Assembly: GCA_003666325.1 (NCBI GenBank)
Contig: QPIL01000110.1
Span: forward strand, 1 to 47,339
DNA length: 47,339 nt
Source of the DNA: Methylococcales symbiont of Iophon sp. n. MRB-2018
GTDB taxonomy: Bacteria; Pseudomonadota; Gammaproteobacteria; Methylococcales; Methylomonadaceae
Reading direction: 5' to 3'
Shown one piece after another: positions 18,055 through 28,074 of the stretch. Position numbers and translations under genes: made by a program. The notes beneath the pieces were generated by a model, which was not told the DNA's origin, did not search any database, and saw nothing but the letters and a program-made list of their open reading frames with translations. Each line of letters opens with the position of its first letter. Position 1 is the first letter of the stretch.

Positions 18055-18507
18055 TTATTCTGTAGAAATGGATTTTTCTTTGTTCTTTAAAGCCGCATCT
18101 AAAGTATGCCAGGCTAAAGTTGCGCATTTTACTCGGGCAGGATATTCTCTGACACCTGCCAAAACAGCTAATTTCCCAATGGCTTTCAAGTCAATTTGAT
18201 CATCTTTACCCGTGGTCATCGCATGAAATTGTTGAAATAATTCTTCGGCTTCATTTTTTGTCTTTCCTTTAACAATTTCAGTCATCAATGAAACTGATGC
18301 AGTAGAAATAGCACAACCTGAACCTTGAAAACTGGCATCACTAATTGCATTATTTTGAATCTTTAAAAACAAAGTTAAGCGATCTCCACATAAAGGGTTA
18401 AACCCTTCGACTTCTCTATCTGGATTTTCCATTACTCTAAAGTTGCGTGGATTTCTATTATGGTCAAATATCACTTCCTGATAAAGATCCCGTAAATCAT
18501 CAAACAT
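18055..18507 (-). CDS. sufU: SUF system Fe-S scaffold/sulfur relay protein SufU
   Basis: A 150-residue IscU-like protein with three conserved cysteines in NPLCGDRLTL, GSGCAISTAS and VKCATLAWHTL. The insertion between the second and third cysteine (about residues 85-125) is the mark of SufU over IscU. In characterised systems SufU accepts sulfur from SufS, or serves as a scaffold. Its ATG overlaps the sufS stop (TAATG), so translation is coupled. It acts with SufS and the SufBCD complex encoded upstream. Confidence 0.94.
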   Translation of the reverse strand: MFDDLRDLYQEVIFDHNRNPRNFRVMENPDREVEGFNPLCGDRLTLFLKIQNNAISDASFQGSGCAISTASVSLMTEIVKGKTKNEAEELFQQFHAMTTGKDDQIDLKAIGKLAVLAGVREYPARVKCATLAWHTLDAALKNKEKSISTE

Positions 18508-19730
18508 TAGCCAAACACCTCAATCAGTTGCTCTATGCCATTCATTAAAACATCAATTTCTTGCTTGCTATTATAGATAGCAAAAGAGGCTCTTGCTGTG
18601 GCAGGGACTGCGAAAAAATCCATCACCGGCATTGCACAATGATGCCCTGCTCTGACTGCAATACCTAAGCTATCCAGCATGGTGCCAATATCGTGAGGAT
18701 GCACTTTATCGAGTACAAACGATAAAATAGCACCTTTGTCTTTGGCTTCGCCTATTATTCTTAAAGTTGCAATTGCCTTGGCTTTTTCTGTGGCATAGTC
18801 TAGTAACTCTGCCTCATAAGCGGCAATATTATCCATCCCAATAGCGCTCAAATAATCAATCGCCGCACCTAGACCCACTACATCCGCAATACTGGGTGTA
18901 CCTGCTTCAAATTTATAAGGCAAGCCATTGTATTCAGTGTGTTCAAAGGTCACTTTACGAATCATATCGCCACCGCTCTGGTACGGGGGCATGGCTTCTA
19001 ATAAGGCCTGCTTGCCATATAACACACCAATACCAGATGGTGCATAAAGTTTATGACCAGAAAATGCATAAAAATCACAATCCAGTGCTTGCACATCCAC
19101 TGGTATATGTGGAATAGCTTGCGCACCATCCAATAAAACAGCAATATTTTTGGTTTTGGCGGCGGCTATAATCGCTTTAACAGGATTAATCGTGCCTAAA
19201 GCATTGGACATGTGGACTACTGAAACCAGTTTGGTTTTATCACTGATTAGGCGTTCAAATTCTGCAAAAATCAATTCACCTTGTAAATTAATCGGTGCCA
19301 CTTTTAATACAGCGCCAGTTTCTTTACAGAGTATTTGCCAAGGCACGATATTAGAATGATGTTCCATAGCGGTAATTAAAATCTCATCCCCTGCTTTAAT
19401 ATTAGCTTTACCAAAGCTCTGGGCAATTAAGTTAATCGCCTCTGTGGTACCTTTTACAAAAATAATTTCCTTGGTACTGGCTGCATTAATAAAGTTTTTA
19501 ACTTTTTCTCTGGCTCCTTCATATCGGTCTGTCGCTCTCACACTTAAAGTATGCACCCCTCTATGCACATTGGCATATTCATACATATACAAGTGAGAAA
19601 TACTGTCAATCACTGCCTGTGGTTTCTGGCATGTCGCTGCATTGTCCAAATAAACCAAGGGTTTGTTACCGATTTTTTCTTTTAATATAGGAAAATCTTC
19701 TCTGATTTTTTCTATGGGAAATGTTGTCAT
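18507..19730 (-). CDS. sufS: Cysteine desulfurase SufS
   Basis: A PLP-dependent enzyme that takes sulfur from cysteine for Fe-S cluster assembly. It has 407 residues. Lys227 in the FSGHKLYAPSG block is the PLP-binding lysine and Cys365 in RAGHHCAMP is the persulfide cysteine; both fit group II (SufS/CsdA) enzymes. It is separated from sufD by about 200 bases in which no feature is clear, and it overlaps sufU by one base. Confidence 0.96.
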   Translation of the reverse strand: MTTFPIEKIREDFPILKEKIGNKPLVYLDNAATCQKPQAVIDSISHLYMYEYANVHRGVHTLSVRATDRYEGAREKVKNFINAASTKEIIFVKGTTEAINLIAQSFGKANIKAGDEILITAMEHHSNIVPWQILCKETGAVLKVAPINLQGELIFAEFERLISDKTKLVSVVHMSNALGTINPVKAIIAAAKTKNIAVLLDGAQAIPHIPVDVQALDCDFYAFSGHKLYAPSGIGVLYGKQALLEAMPPYQSGGDMIRKVTFEHTEYNGLPYKFEAGTPSIADVVGLGAAIDYLSAIGMDNIAAYEAELLDYATEKAKAIATLRIIGEAKDKGAILSFVLDKVHPHDIGTMLDSLGIAVRAGHHCAMPVMDFFAVPATARASFAIYNSKQEIDVLMNGIEQLIEVFG

Positions 19731-19934
19731 TTTGTATTGTCTTGTTTCTTTAATGATTTGCTAATGTATTGAGACTTCTAATTCTTATACCATGCCTGCC
19801 TTAAAGTTTATCACCAGCCTCACAATGGTCTCTATGCAGAAAAAACTACTTTGCGTTCGGGTAATAAATTTACTTTATTTCAACTGCAAAAATCAGTATT
19901 AAAATCGTTGATATATTTGTAATATTAAAATTAT

Positions 19935-21251
19935 CTACAACCATTTCTCATCCACAGACTTTTGTGAAAATCGTTGTAATAATTGTGCAAGCAGCATCGT
20001 ATGTAATTCTTTATTATCCACTTTACCCACCATTTCATTAGCAAAAGCAAAGGTCAGCATATTTCGAGCGGTTTCTTCATCTATAGCCCGTGACTTTAAA
20101 TAAAAAATTGATTTTTCATCCAATTGTCCAACCGTTACACCATGCGCACATTTTACGTCATCTGCATAAATCTCTAACTGAGGCTTGGCATCCGCCTCGG
20201 CATCATTGGATAACAATAGATTACGATTATTCATCGCAGAATCCGTTTTTTGTGCGTTTTCAGCAACAAAAACCAGCCCTTGAAAAACACCCTTGGCACG
20301 CTGATTTAAAATACCTTTATACATTTCCTTACTAATGGCGTGTGGTTGTATATGCTTGATACGGGTATGATTGTCGATATGCTGACGTTTTACGCCAATA
20401 TACAATCCATTCAAATTGCATTCAGAAGCCACATCTAAATCAGTATGTACATCATTTCTGGCTAATAAACTACCGAAGGCAAAATTATGATGTTTAAAGC
20501 GACTGTGCTTTGCTTGTTTCACATAAGTACCGCCAAAATGATAAGCCTTATCACCTTCATTTTGCATTTTATACAGTGTTAAATCGGCATTGTTTTCTAC
20601 AAATATTTCGGTAACAGAAGCCGTTAAATAAGCATTGCTATCACCTACAAAAGTTTCAATCACCTCTGCCTGTGCCCTGTCTTCAACAATGAGTATGTTT
20701 CTACTCACTGCCAGACAATCAGCCTTTGTCACTAGATGAATAAGCTGAACAGGTTTATCCAACACTTGCTGTGCAGGCAGATGTACAAATAATCCATCGC
20801 TAAACCATGCTGAATTAAAGGCGACAAAACTATGCTCTTCATTCGCTACTGCTTTGCTCAAGTATTTTTCAACTAATTCTGGTTTCTGCTGTAAAGCATC
20901 GCCCATACTTAAAATGGTAACTGTTTCTGGCAGACCTTTTAATGAAGAATGTGCTTTTGAAAAACGACCATTGATAATCACTAAAGTGTAAGCATCTTTT
21001 AAGCAAAAATCATCTAGCCATGCTTGATCTATTTCATTTGAGCCAACATTTGTCGAGGGCGAAAATAACTTTTTTTCTATAGCTGAAATATTGGTATATC
21101 GCCACTCTTCTTCTCTTAATGAAGGAAAACCTGTATCCGAAAATGCGCTAAAAGCATCGCTTCTTATCTGCTGTAACCAAGCTAAAGACTGCCCTGGGAG
21201 ATCAGGCAGTATTTGCTGGTAATCGACCTTATAATTTTGTAAGCCGCTCAT
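19935..21251 (-). CDS. sufD: Fe-S cluster assembly protein SufD
   Basis: SufD pairs with SufB in the SufBC2D scaffold complex that builds Fe-S clusters in the cytoplasm. The 438-residue protein carries the C-terminal SufBD beta-helix domain, with NNRNLLLSNDAEADAKPQLE and CAHGVTVGQLDEKSIFYLKS as clear family blocks, and an N-terminal helical region with EEWRYTN. Its ATG overlaps the sufC stop (TAATG). Confidence 0.95.
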   Translation of the reverse strand: MSGLQNYKVDYQQILPDLPGQSLAWLQQIRSDAFSAFSDTGFPSLREEEWRYTNISAIEKKLFSPSTNVGSNEIDQAWLDDFCLKDAYTLVIINGRFSKAHSSLKGLPETVTILSMGDALQQKPELVEKYLSKAVANEEHSFVAFNSAWFSDGLFVHLPAQQVLDKPVQLIHLVTKADCLAVSRNILIVEDRAQAEVIETFVGDSNAYLTASVTEIFVENNADLTLYKMQNEGDKAYHFGGTYVKQAKHSRFKHHNFAFGSLLARNDVHTDLDVASECNLNGLYIGVKRQHIDNHTRIKHIQPHAISKEMYKGILNQRAKGVFQGLVFVAENAQKTDSAMNNRNLLLSNDAEADAKPQLEIYADDVKCAHGVTVGQLDEKSIFYLKSRAIDEETARNMLTFAFANEMVGKVDNKELHTMLLAQLLQRFSQKSVDEKWL

Positions 21252-22000
21252 TATGCTGCCTCTCCTTCAACCCACTGATAGCCTTTTTCTTCCAGTTCTA
21301 AAGCTAACTCTGGGCCACCTGATTTAACAATTCGACCATCAGCTAAGACATGTACAAAATCAGGTTTAACATAATCCAGCATCCGCTGATAATGGGTAAT
21401 CATTAAAAAAGAACGCTGCTCTGTGCGTAAGGAGTTAATAGCTTTAGATACAATTTTTAAGGCATCAATATCTAAACCTGAGTCGGTTTCATCTAATACG
21501 CATAATTTAGGCTCTAGTATCGCTGCCTGAAGAATTTCATTGCGCTTCTTTTCGCCTCCTGAAAAACCTTCATTAACGGCTCGATAAAGAAATTTTTCAT
21601 CCATTTGCAGTAATTTTATTTTATCCTTAACCAGTGTTAAAAAATCCATCGCATCAACTTCATCCAAACCCTGATGTTTTCTATTGGCATTTAAAGCCGC
21701 TTTCATTAAATAAATATTGCTGACACCAGGGATTTCTACTGGATATTGAAAGGCTAGAAACATACCTTCCCGCGCTCTTAATTCTGGCTCCATAGCCAAT
21801 AAATCTTTTCCCGCGTAAGTCACTTTGCCTTGGGTCACGGTATAACCTGCTTTGCCAGAAAGTATATGGGAAAGAGTGCTTTTACCAGCACCATTAGGCC
21901 CCATAATGGCATGTACCTCACCTGGCTTTATTTGTAAATTAACACCTTTTAAAATAGCTTTATCAGCGACATTAACGTGAAGGTTTTCTATGTTGAGCAT
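21251..22000 (-). CDS. sufC: Fe-S cluster assembly ATPase SufC
   Basis: The ABC-type ATPase of the SufBCD scaffold. Walker A GPNGAGKS, signature FSGGEKKR and Walker B CVLDETDSGLD are all present in a 249-residue protein. The frame is open 51 bases further upstream, but MLNIENLHV at 22000 fits the family start and has an AGGA ribosome site 7 bases ahead. It is translationally coupled to sufD and follows sufB. Confidence 0.96.
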   Translation of the reverse strand: MLNIENLHVNVADKAILKGVNLQIKPGEVHAIMGPNGAGKSTLSHILSGKAGYTVTQGKVTYAGKDLLAMEPELRAREGMFLAFQYPVEIPGVSNIYLMKAALNANRKHQGLDEVDAMDFLTLVKDKIKLLQMDEKFLYRAVNEGFSGGEKKRNEILQAAILEPKLCVLDETDSGLDIDALKIVSKAINSLRTEQRSFLMITHYQRMLDYVKPDFVHVLADGRIVKSGGPELALELEEKGYQWVEGEAA

Positions 22001-22076
22001 TGTATTTCCTGTTTTATCAATTCTTTTTTTTTGCTTGTTACCAGATAACACTGGCGTTTATCCAAGCTACATTAAA

Positions 22077-23525
22077 TTAGCCTACTGAGCCTTCTAAACT
22101 AATCCCTAATAAGGCTTGCGCTTCCACCGCAAATTCCATCGGTAATTCCTTAAATACTTCTTTACAAAAGCCATTCACAATCATGGACACCGCATCTTCT
22201 GCCGAAAGCCCCCGTTGTTGACAAAAAAACAACTGGTCTTCGCTAATCTTAGAGGTCGTCGCTTCATGTTCTACTTGTGCAGAAGGCTGTTTGACTTCTA
22301 TATACGGAAAAGTATGGGCGCCACATTTATCGCCAACTAATAGGGAATCACATTGGGTAAAATTACGTGCATTTTCAGCCCCTTTACCGACTTTAACCAG
22401 ACCGCGATAAGTATTTTGTGCTTTACCCGCAGAGATACCTTTAGAAATAATGGTACTGCTGGTATTTTTACCAATATGTATCATTTTGGTGCCAGTATCT
22501 GCCTGCTGATAATTATTAGTCAATGCCACTGAATAAAACTCCCCAGTAGAATTATCACCTAATAAAACACAACTGGGATATTTCCAAGTAATAGCAGAAC
22601 CTGTTTCAACTTGAGTCCAGGAAACTTTGGCATTATGCCCACGGCATTCTGCACGTTTAGTCACAAAATTATAAATACCACCAACGCCATTTTCATCACC
22701 TGGATACCAGTTTTGTACCGTTGAATATTTTATTTCTGCATCATCCATAATAACCAGCTCCACCACCGCAGCATGTAATTGGTTTTCATCACGCATCGGA
22801 GCAGTACAGCCTTCTAGGTAACTGACATGACTGCCAGCATCAGCAATAATCAATGTGCGTTCAAATTGCCCAGTATTGGCTGCATTGATTCTAAAATAAG
22901 TGGATAATTCCATAGGGCAACGTACACCTTTTGGAATATAAACAAAAGAACCATCGGTAAAAACAGCGGCATTTAACGACGCAAAAAAATTATCTGTTTC
23001 AGTCACAACCGTACCTAAATATTTTTTCACTAACTCAGGATACTCTTGTAAAGCCTCTGAAATAGGGCAAAAAATCACCCCCGCATCCTTCAGCTTGCCT
23101 TTAAAAGTCGTAGCAACAGACACACTATCAAACACCGCATCTACTGCAACGCCCGCTAAACGCTCCTGTTCATCTAATGGTATTCCTAGCTTTTTATAAG
23201 TCTCTAATAATTCAGGATCTACTTCATCCAGACTTTGTGGGCCATCTCCTTTCTTTTTAGGTGCTGAATAATAACTAATGGATTGATAGTCAATGGCTTC
23301 AATATTCAACTGCGCCCAATCTGGTTCTTTCATTGTTTGCCAATGTCGAAAAGCCTTGAGCCGATATTCCAACATAAAACTAGGTTCGTTTTTAATCTTT
23401 GAAAGTTTAGCGATGACCTCTTCATCCAATCCTGGAGGAAAAGTTTCCACTTCTAACTCAGTTACAAAACCTTGTTTATAATCCTGATTAATCAGGTTTT
23501 CAATTTCTTTTGTACTTGATGACAT
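22077..23525 (-). CDS. sufB: Fe-S cluster assembly protein SufB
   Basis: Main scaffold subunit of the SufBC2D complex, on which the nascent cluster is held. It has 482 residues, typical of SufB. Family blocks include [41 protein letters not shown] and the C-terminal [19 protein letters not shown]. It lies 8 bases downstream of the regulator gene, so it is co-transcribed with it. Confidence 0.97.
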   Translation of the reverse strand: MSSSTKEIENLINQDYKQGFVTELEVETFPPGLDEEVIAKLSKIKNEPSFMLEYRLKAFRHWQTMKEPDWAQLNIEAIDYQSISYYSAPKKKGDGPQSLDEVDPELLETYKKLGIPLDEQERLAGVAVDAVFDSVSVATTFKGKLKDAGVIFCPISEALQEYPELVKKYLGTVVTETDNFFASLNAAVFTDGSFVYIPKGVRCPMELSTYFRINAANTGQFERTLIIADAGSHVSYLEGCTAPMRDENQLHAAVVELVIMDDAEIKYSTVQNWYPGDENGVGGIYNFVTKRAECRGHNAKVSWTQVETGSAITWKYPSCVLLGDNSTGEFYSVALTNNYQQADTGTKMIHIGKNTSSTIISKGISAGKAQNTYRGLVKVGKGAENARNFTQCDSLLVGDKCGAHTFPYIEVKQPSAQVEHEATTSKISEDQLFFCQQRGLSAEDAVSMIVNGFCKEVFKELPMEFAVEAQALLGISLEGSVG

Positions 23526-23533
23526 AAAATACT

Positions 23534-23983
23534 CTATCTAAATAAGTTATTTGTGGGGATTCTAATTTCGTTTATTGGTTTTATTGGCAAAATCATATCC
23601 GCTAAAGTTACTGCATCTAACAAGGCTAATATTTTCTGATTAATTATGCCCCAATTGCCCTGAACACGGCAGTCTGCAACCTGCTCACAGTTCTTATGGG
23701 ACACGCTACATTCAGTTAAAGCAATCGGCCCTTCTAGTGCAGCTATAACGGTTGCAACCGTTATATTTTCAGGTGCTCTAGCTAATAGATAGCCACCTTT
23801 TGCACCACGAACAGAAGTTAATACATTAGCCTTAAGCAATATTTTAAGAATTTTACTCACTGTTGGTTGAGTAACACCAGTCGCTTGTGCTATTTCTAAT
23901 GCGGCATGCATTTTTAGATGGTCTTTTGCCATGTAGCTCAAGATGACCGTGGCATAATCTGTTAATTTGCTCAGTTTTAGCAT
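23534..23983 (-). CDS. SUF operon regulator, Rrf2 family (SufR/IscR-like)
   Basis: A 149-residue Rrf2 transcription factor. The N-terminal winged helix (residues 1-65, with [19 protein letters not shown] as the recognition part) is followed by [11 protein letters not shown] and three cysteines at 92, 99 and 105, the expected ligands for an Fe-S cluster. It corresponds to the Xanthomonas-type regulator that heads sufBCDSU operons and likely represses them when the cluster is present. A GGGAAA ribosome site precedes the ATG. Confidence 0.9.
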   Translation of the reverse strand: MLKLSKLTDYATVILSYMAKDHLKMHAALEIAQATGVTQPTVSKILKILLKANVLTSVRGAKGGYLLARAPENITVATVIAALEGPIALTECSVSHKNCEQVADCRVQGNWGIINQKILALLDAVTLADMILPIKPINEIRIPTNNLFR

Positions 23984-24008
23984 TGCTTTCCCATTTATAT
24001 TGGGGACT

Positions 24009-24037
24009 ATTCTAGTACTATTTAATTTCTAAGTAAA
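24009..24037 (-). promoter_or_regulatory. Candidate sigma-70 promoter and operator of the suf operon
   Basis: On the - strand, TTTACT (24032-24037), a 17-base spacer and TAGAAT (24009-24014) form a good promoter 26 bases before the regulator ATG. The spacer ends in a palindrome TAGTACTA that overlaps the -10 box, a natural place for the Rrf2 regulator to bind. The operator role is inferred from position. Confidence 0.5.
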
Positions 24038-24097
24038 GAACTAGGTTATTACCGCTATCTAAAAAACGACTTTACTAAACACCTTGGTACAATTAAT

Positions 24098-24166
24098 TTA
24101 ATGAGATCTCAGCATAACTCCGGACGAGAGAGAAACGATAGAATTTTTTATGCTGAAGTCTCTTAA
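24098..24166 (-). terminator. Long inverted repeat at the comEC 3' end
   Basis: The arms TTAATGAGATCTCAGCATAA (24098-24117) and its near-inverse at 24148-24166 pair over about 19 bases with a 30-base loop. The stop codon of comEC lies in one arm. It is placed to end comEC transcription before the suf promoter. No long T-run follows, so a strong intrinsic terminator is not certain; it might be a repeat element. Confidence 0.45.
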
Positions 24167-26430
24167 TGATTCCAATATTTTCTTTGTTTTGACCTTATTG
24201 ATTCAACCGCTATTTTATTAGGATTTAACTCTACTATTAAAGCACCGTCATTAGCGGTGTTAAACACCACTGCATTCATCTTTTTATAGCGTTCTAATAC
24301 TTGTCGATGTGGAAATAAAAACCGATTTCTATAACCCGCTGGAATCAACACAAACTTTGCTTGAATATGCTGCAAAAAATCCAACGAAGATGATGTTTTA
24401 CTACCGTGGTGAGGTGCCACTAAAACATCACTACTTAACTGAGCAGCAGCATGTTTTATTAGCCATTTTTCTGCATTTTCTTCTATATCTCCAGTGAGTA
24501 ATAAACTATTTTCCCCAGCACTGATTTTAAGCACACAAGAATTATTATTCTTACTTATTAGTTTTTTGTTTAATGGTGGTGATAAAATCTCAAATAAAAC
24601 CTGATCCCATAGCCAAGATTGCCCTGCATAACATGATTGTGCATCGGGTACTAATTGCTCAGACACACTGGTTAGCAGCTTATTTACTTTTGCATACTTG
24701 AGGATAGAGTGCATACCCCCAATATGATCATTATCTCCATGACTAATAATAAGCATGTCTATTGTTTTAAGTGCTTTATGTTTTAGAAAAGGAACAACCA
24801 CAGCATCTCCCATATCGTATTGCTCAGAAAACTTAGCGCCTGTATCAAACAGCAATAATCGGTTTTTTGTTTGTACAACCGCAGATAAACCTTGCCCAAC
24901 ATCCAGAAGACTTATCTCTACTTCACCCGTCTCAGGTTTTTCTACAGACTGAAAAATGAGCGGCAAAATAAAAAGAAAAGCTAGCCAACGTGCAGGAATG
25001 CCTTTAGGTGAGAATAACAAAAAAACACCAAATACCGCTAAACCAATGACATAAACGGGAGGTGCTGCCAGTGTCACAGTAGCAAATGGAAGTAATGCCA
25101 TTTCTGACAAAAACCAATTTAAACCCTGCAATATCAGATCTGCACAATTAAAAACGGGTATAGAAAACAGAGGCGATACAAAAATCAATACCACGCCCAA
25201 CAGACATAAAGGAACGACAAGCAGACTAATAACAGGCACCGATAAAAAATTTGCCAATGGCGAAATAATTGAAATCTGTTGAAAATAAAATACTAATAAT
25301 GGAGATAAGCCCATCGCGGTAATACAATGCACTTTAATTGTGGCATTCCAATACCCAGATTTAAGCAAACGTCCAGCCAGACAAAAAACAATCAATGCAA
25401 CTGCCAGAAATGAAAGCCAAAAACCCGCTGATAACACGGCTGGTGGGTCAAAAAACAGCACTGCCAACAAAGCCATAGATAAGATATGTATTGTGCTTAT
25501 GTTACGCTGCCAAATAATGGCCGCAAAGGCAATGCTTAGCATTACCAAGGCACGTTGTGTAGGTAATGAAAAACCCGCTAAAGCTGCATAAAAAATTGCC
25601 AGAGCAATAGCAAAAAGTGCGGCAATTTGCTGGGGCGATCGAATCGCTAAAATGCTATTAATTCTTAATAATAGAAAATAAGCAAAAGCCGAAACCAGTC
25701 CTATGTGTAACCCTGAAATCGCTAATAAATGAACTGTGCCTGTATCTCTAAAAATTTGCCATTGCAGCTTACTCAGTCCCTGCTTATCCCCAATCGTCAA
25801 AGCCTTGATTAACCCTTTATTTTTGAGGTCGCCCAGCAAATGATCAAGTTTGTCTGAAATAAATTGCCGAATACTATCAATATTTTGAACCACTGGAGGG
25901 GTAAAAATAAGCCTAGGAAGTGGATTTGCACGCACATAACCCGTTGCCCCAATATTTTGCATAAACAACCACCGCTCGTAATTAAAACCACCAGGATTAA
26001 CTCTTCCATGTGGTTTTTTCAACTTAACAGTAAATTGCCAATGTTGACCTGATTTGATTTTTTCTTTGGGGAAATACCAGCTAAGCCTGATTTTGTTGAG
26101 ATCTATATTTTTGTTTTTGATTGCAGCTTTCATCACCACAAAATCAAACCGAACACGGCGTTCATCATAGCTTGGTAAACCTATCACCTTACCTTCAAGC
26201 TGAATATACTGACCTTCAAATTGTTCTACTAATTTGTCTTGCATTCGTACACTGGCAAAACAAATAGCCCATAGCAAGCCAATAGTAAAAAACATCAGTC
26301 GCCAATGACGAAAATATGCCCAAGCGGAAGCCAATACAAAAAGACAGAATAACCAGATTGGAGCAGGTAATTCAGAAAATTGCTGAACAACAACAATGCC
26401 TGCTAGAAATGACAGTGCTAAAAAAAACAT
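24163..26430 (-). CDS. comEC: DNA internalisation protein ComEC/Rec2
   Basis: Inner-membrane channel that brings single-stranded DNA into the cytoplasm during natural transformation. The 755-residue protein has N-terminal membrane helices, a DUF4131/OB-like soluble region (about residues 60-200), the ComEC competence domain (LLAISGLHIGLVSAFAY, with many helices) and a C-terminal metallo-beta-lactamase domain (SLLDVGQGLSAVV, then ISHGDNDHIGG). All domains appear intact. It is divergent from the DUF2062 gene and no other competence genes are seen in the window. Confidence 0.94.
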   Translation of the reverse strand: MFFLALSFLAGIVVVQQFSELPAPIWLFCLFVLASAWAYFRHWRLMFFTIGLLWAICFASVRMQDKLVEQFEGQYIQLEGKVIGLPSYDERRVRFDFVVMKAAIKNKNIDLNKIRLSWYFPKEKIKSGQHWQFTVKLKKPHGRVNPGGFNYERWLFMQNIGATGYVRANPLPRLIFTPPVVQNIDSIRQFISDKLDHLLGDLKNKGLIKALTIGDKQGLSKLQWQIFRDTGTVHLLAISGLHIGLVSAFAYFLLLRINSILAIRSPQQIAALFAIALAIFYAALAGFSLPTQRALVMLSIAFAAIIWQRNISTIHILSMALLAVLFFDPPAVLSAGFWLSFLAVALIVFCLAGRLLKSGYWNATIKVHCITAMGLSPLLVFYFQQISIISPLANFLSVPVISLLVVPLCLLGVVLIFVSPLFSIPVFNCADLILQGLNWFLSEMALLPFATVTLAAPPVYVIGLAVFGVFLLFSPKGIPARWLAFLFILPLIFQSVEKPETGEVEISLLDVGQGLSAVVQTKNRLLLFDTGAKFSEQYDMGDAVVVPFLKHKALKTIDMLIISHGDNDHIGGMHSILKYAKVNKLLTSVSEQLVPDAQSCYAGQSWLWDQVLFEILSPPLNKKLISKNNNSCVLKISAGENSLLLTGDIEENAEKWLIKHAAAQLSSDVLVAPHHGSKTSSSLDFLQHIQAKFVLIPAGYRNRFLFPHRQVLERYKKMNAVVFNTANDGALIVELNPNKIAVESIRSKQRKYWNH

Positions 26431-26659
26431 TTAGGTCTATGTTGAGTCGGTGCTACTTTCAACGCTCCACCTTCAGTTCCAAAGTGTGTTTTCAATTGAA
26501 TCTCCAGATTTATCTGCTCTTTAAAAAAATCACTGCTATAAATAGTGCAACCGAATAAATGAAAACTAAAGAAAGTTTATACCATCCATATTCCCAGATA
26601 GATTAATATAAACCTGATAAACTCAGCATTGCACTTTAATCAACCATAAAACAATTTTT

Positions 26660-27166
26660 ATGCCCAAAAAGTTATTTAAAAAATACATGCCCGACTCCCA
26701 AAAACTAAAACAACAAAAAGGTCTTCAATTTTTGGGTGATCGTTTGCATGAACCTAATTTATGGCATTTAAGTCGTCGTTCTGTATCACTGGCATTTGCT
26801 GTAGGGTTGTTTGTAGCATGGATACCTACACTGGGTCAGATGGCTATTGCAGCGGTAATGGCCTTTTATTTTAGAGCAAACCTACCTATTTCTGTTGCCT
26901 TAGTCTGGGTAACCAATCCACTGACGATGCCACCGATGTTTTATTTTGCTTATTATATTGGTTTATTGTTATTAGGTAATGATGCACCTGGTAATGACTT
27001 TGAGTTTAATCTGGAAAGTATTTTATCCAGCCTGAGCGGAATAGGCGGCCCGTTTCTATTTGGCTGTCTGGTACTGGGAATTATTTCTTCGCTGATAGGT
27101 TATTTTGGCATTCGTTTATATTGGAAATATCATATAAGCAAACAATGGAGTATGAGAAACAGGTAG
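26660..27166 (+). CDS. DUF2062 membrane protein
   Basis: A 168-residue inner-membrane protein with about four hydrophobic segments. It matches the DUF2062 family well: LHEPNLWHLSRRSV, AVGLFVAWIPTLGQM and VALVWVTNPLTMPPMFYFAY are typical blocks. The function of the family is not established. The gene lies divergent from comEC, as is often seen in gammaproteobacteria. No clear ribosome site precedes the ATG, but the N-terminus (MPKKLFKKYMP) fits relatives. Confidence 0.85.
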   Translation: MPKKLFKKYMPDSQKLKQQKGLQFLGDRLHEPNLWHLSRRSVSLAFAVGLFVAWIPTLGQMAIAAVMAFYFRANLPISVALVWVTNPLTMPPMFYFAYYIGLLLLGNDAPGNDFEFNLESILSSLSGIGGPFLFGCLVLGIISSLIGYFGIRLYWKYHISKQWSMRNR

Positions 27167-27203
27167 CTAAAAGACTCAAGACTAAAGACTCAGGACTCAG
27201 GAC

Positions 27204-27317
27204 TAAAGTAATTGGAACCTCTGTTATTCCCGAAGTCTATTATCGGGAATCTGGTTTTAAACACTTGGATTCCTGCTTAGAACATGCGGGGATGACGGAG
27301 GGAGTGAAGCGGCTCTT
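27204..27317 (+). repeat. Dispersed repeat R3, copy 2 (dRS3-like)
   Basis: Corresponds to the inverse of 8224-8350: AAAGTAATTGGAACCTC, TTTTAAACACTTGGATTCC and GGGAGTGAAGCGGCTC appear in the same order. It contains two inverted ATTCCC/GGGAAT or ATTCC/GGAAT pairs. A heptamer stretch (GACTCAAGACTAAAGACTC, about 27173-27200) precedes it, and the shared repeat end ATACCCTATTCAACAAATAA starts at 27318. Confidence 0.7.
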
Positions 27318-27387
27318 ATACCCTATTCAACAAATAACTAGGTTTAGTTGCTCTACCCCCTAAAAAAATAGGGTCTGGGTCAAAAAT

Positions 27388-28074
27388 CTAATCGTCAGTG
27401 ACAATCATCCCATCTTCCATCTGTAAAACCCTATCCATTCTATGCGCAAGAGATTGGTCATGGGTCACGACTAAAAAACTAACGCCTAGCTCTTGGTTTA
27501 ACTCCAGCATCAACTGGTAAATCTGTTCTGCTGTTTTACTGTCCAAATTACCTGTTGGCTCATCTGCCAAAATACACTTGGGTCGATTAATCAATGCCCT
27601 AGCCACGGCTGCACGCTGTCTTTCACCGCCCGATAATTCTCCAGGCTTGTGTTGAAGTCTATGCCCTAAACCGACCCTATCCAGTAATTTAGACGCTTCT
27701 TCTGTTGCAACTTTTACTGATGCACCCCCTATTAGTACAGCCATAGCAACATTTTCTAAAATACTAAACTCACCCAGTAAATGATGGAATTGATAGATAA
27801 ACCCTAAAGATTGATTTCTTAATCGACTGAGCCTAGATGTACTTATTTCATTAATATTTTCACCATCCAAAATCACTTTTCCTTGTGTTGGTTTTTCTAA
27901 ACCACCTAATAAATGGAGCAGAGTGCTTTTACCAGAGCCAGACGCGCCCATAATAGCCACACGCTCACCCGCAGTAACAGACAGGTCTACACCCTTTAAC
28001 ACCTCAACATCCAAATCACCTTGTTGAAAATGTTTTGTTAATTGCTGACATTGCAAAATAATGGCATCACTCAT
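27388..28074 (-). CDS. lolD: Lipoprotein-releasing system ATP-binding protein LolD
   Basis: The ATPase of the LolCDE transporter, which extracts outer-membrane lipoproteins from the inner membrane. Walker [10 protein letters not shown], the signature LSGGERQR and Walker [14 protein letters not shown] are present in a 228-residue protein. The open frame extends 102 bases further upstream inside the lolC gene, but the start at 28074 ([12 protein letters not shown]) fits the family. It overlaps the lolC stop by 8 bases. Confidence 0.95.
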   Translation of the reverse strand: MSDAIILQCQQLTKHFQQGDLDVEVLKGVDLSVTAGERVAIMGASGSGKSTLLHLLGGLEKPTQGKVILDGENINEISTSRLSRLRNQSLGFIYQFHHLLGEFSILENVAMAVLIGGASVKVATEEASKLLDRVGLGHRLQHKPGELSGGERQRAAVARALINRPKCILADEPTGNLDSKTAEQIYQLMLELNQELGVSFLVVTHDQSLAHRMDRVLQMEDGMIVTDD

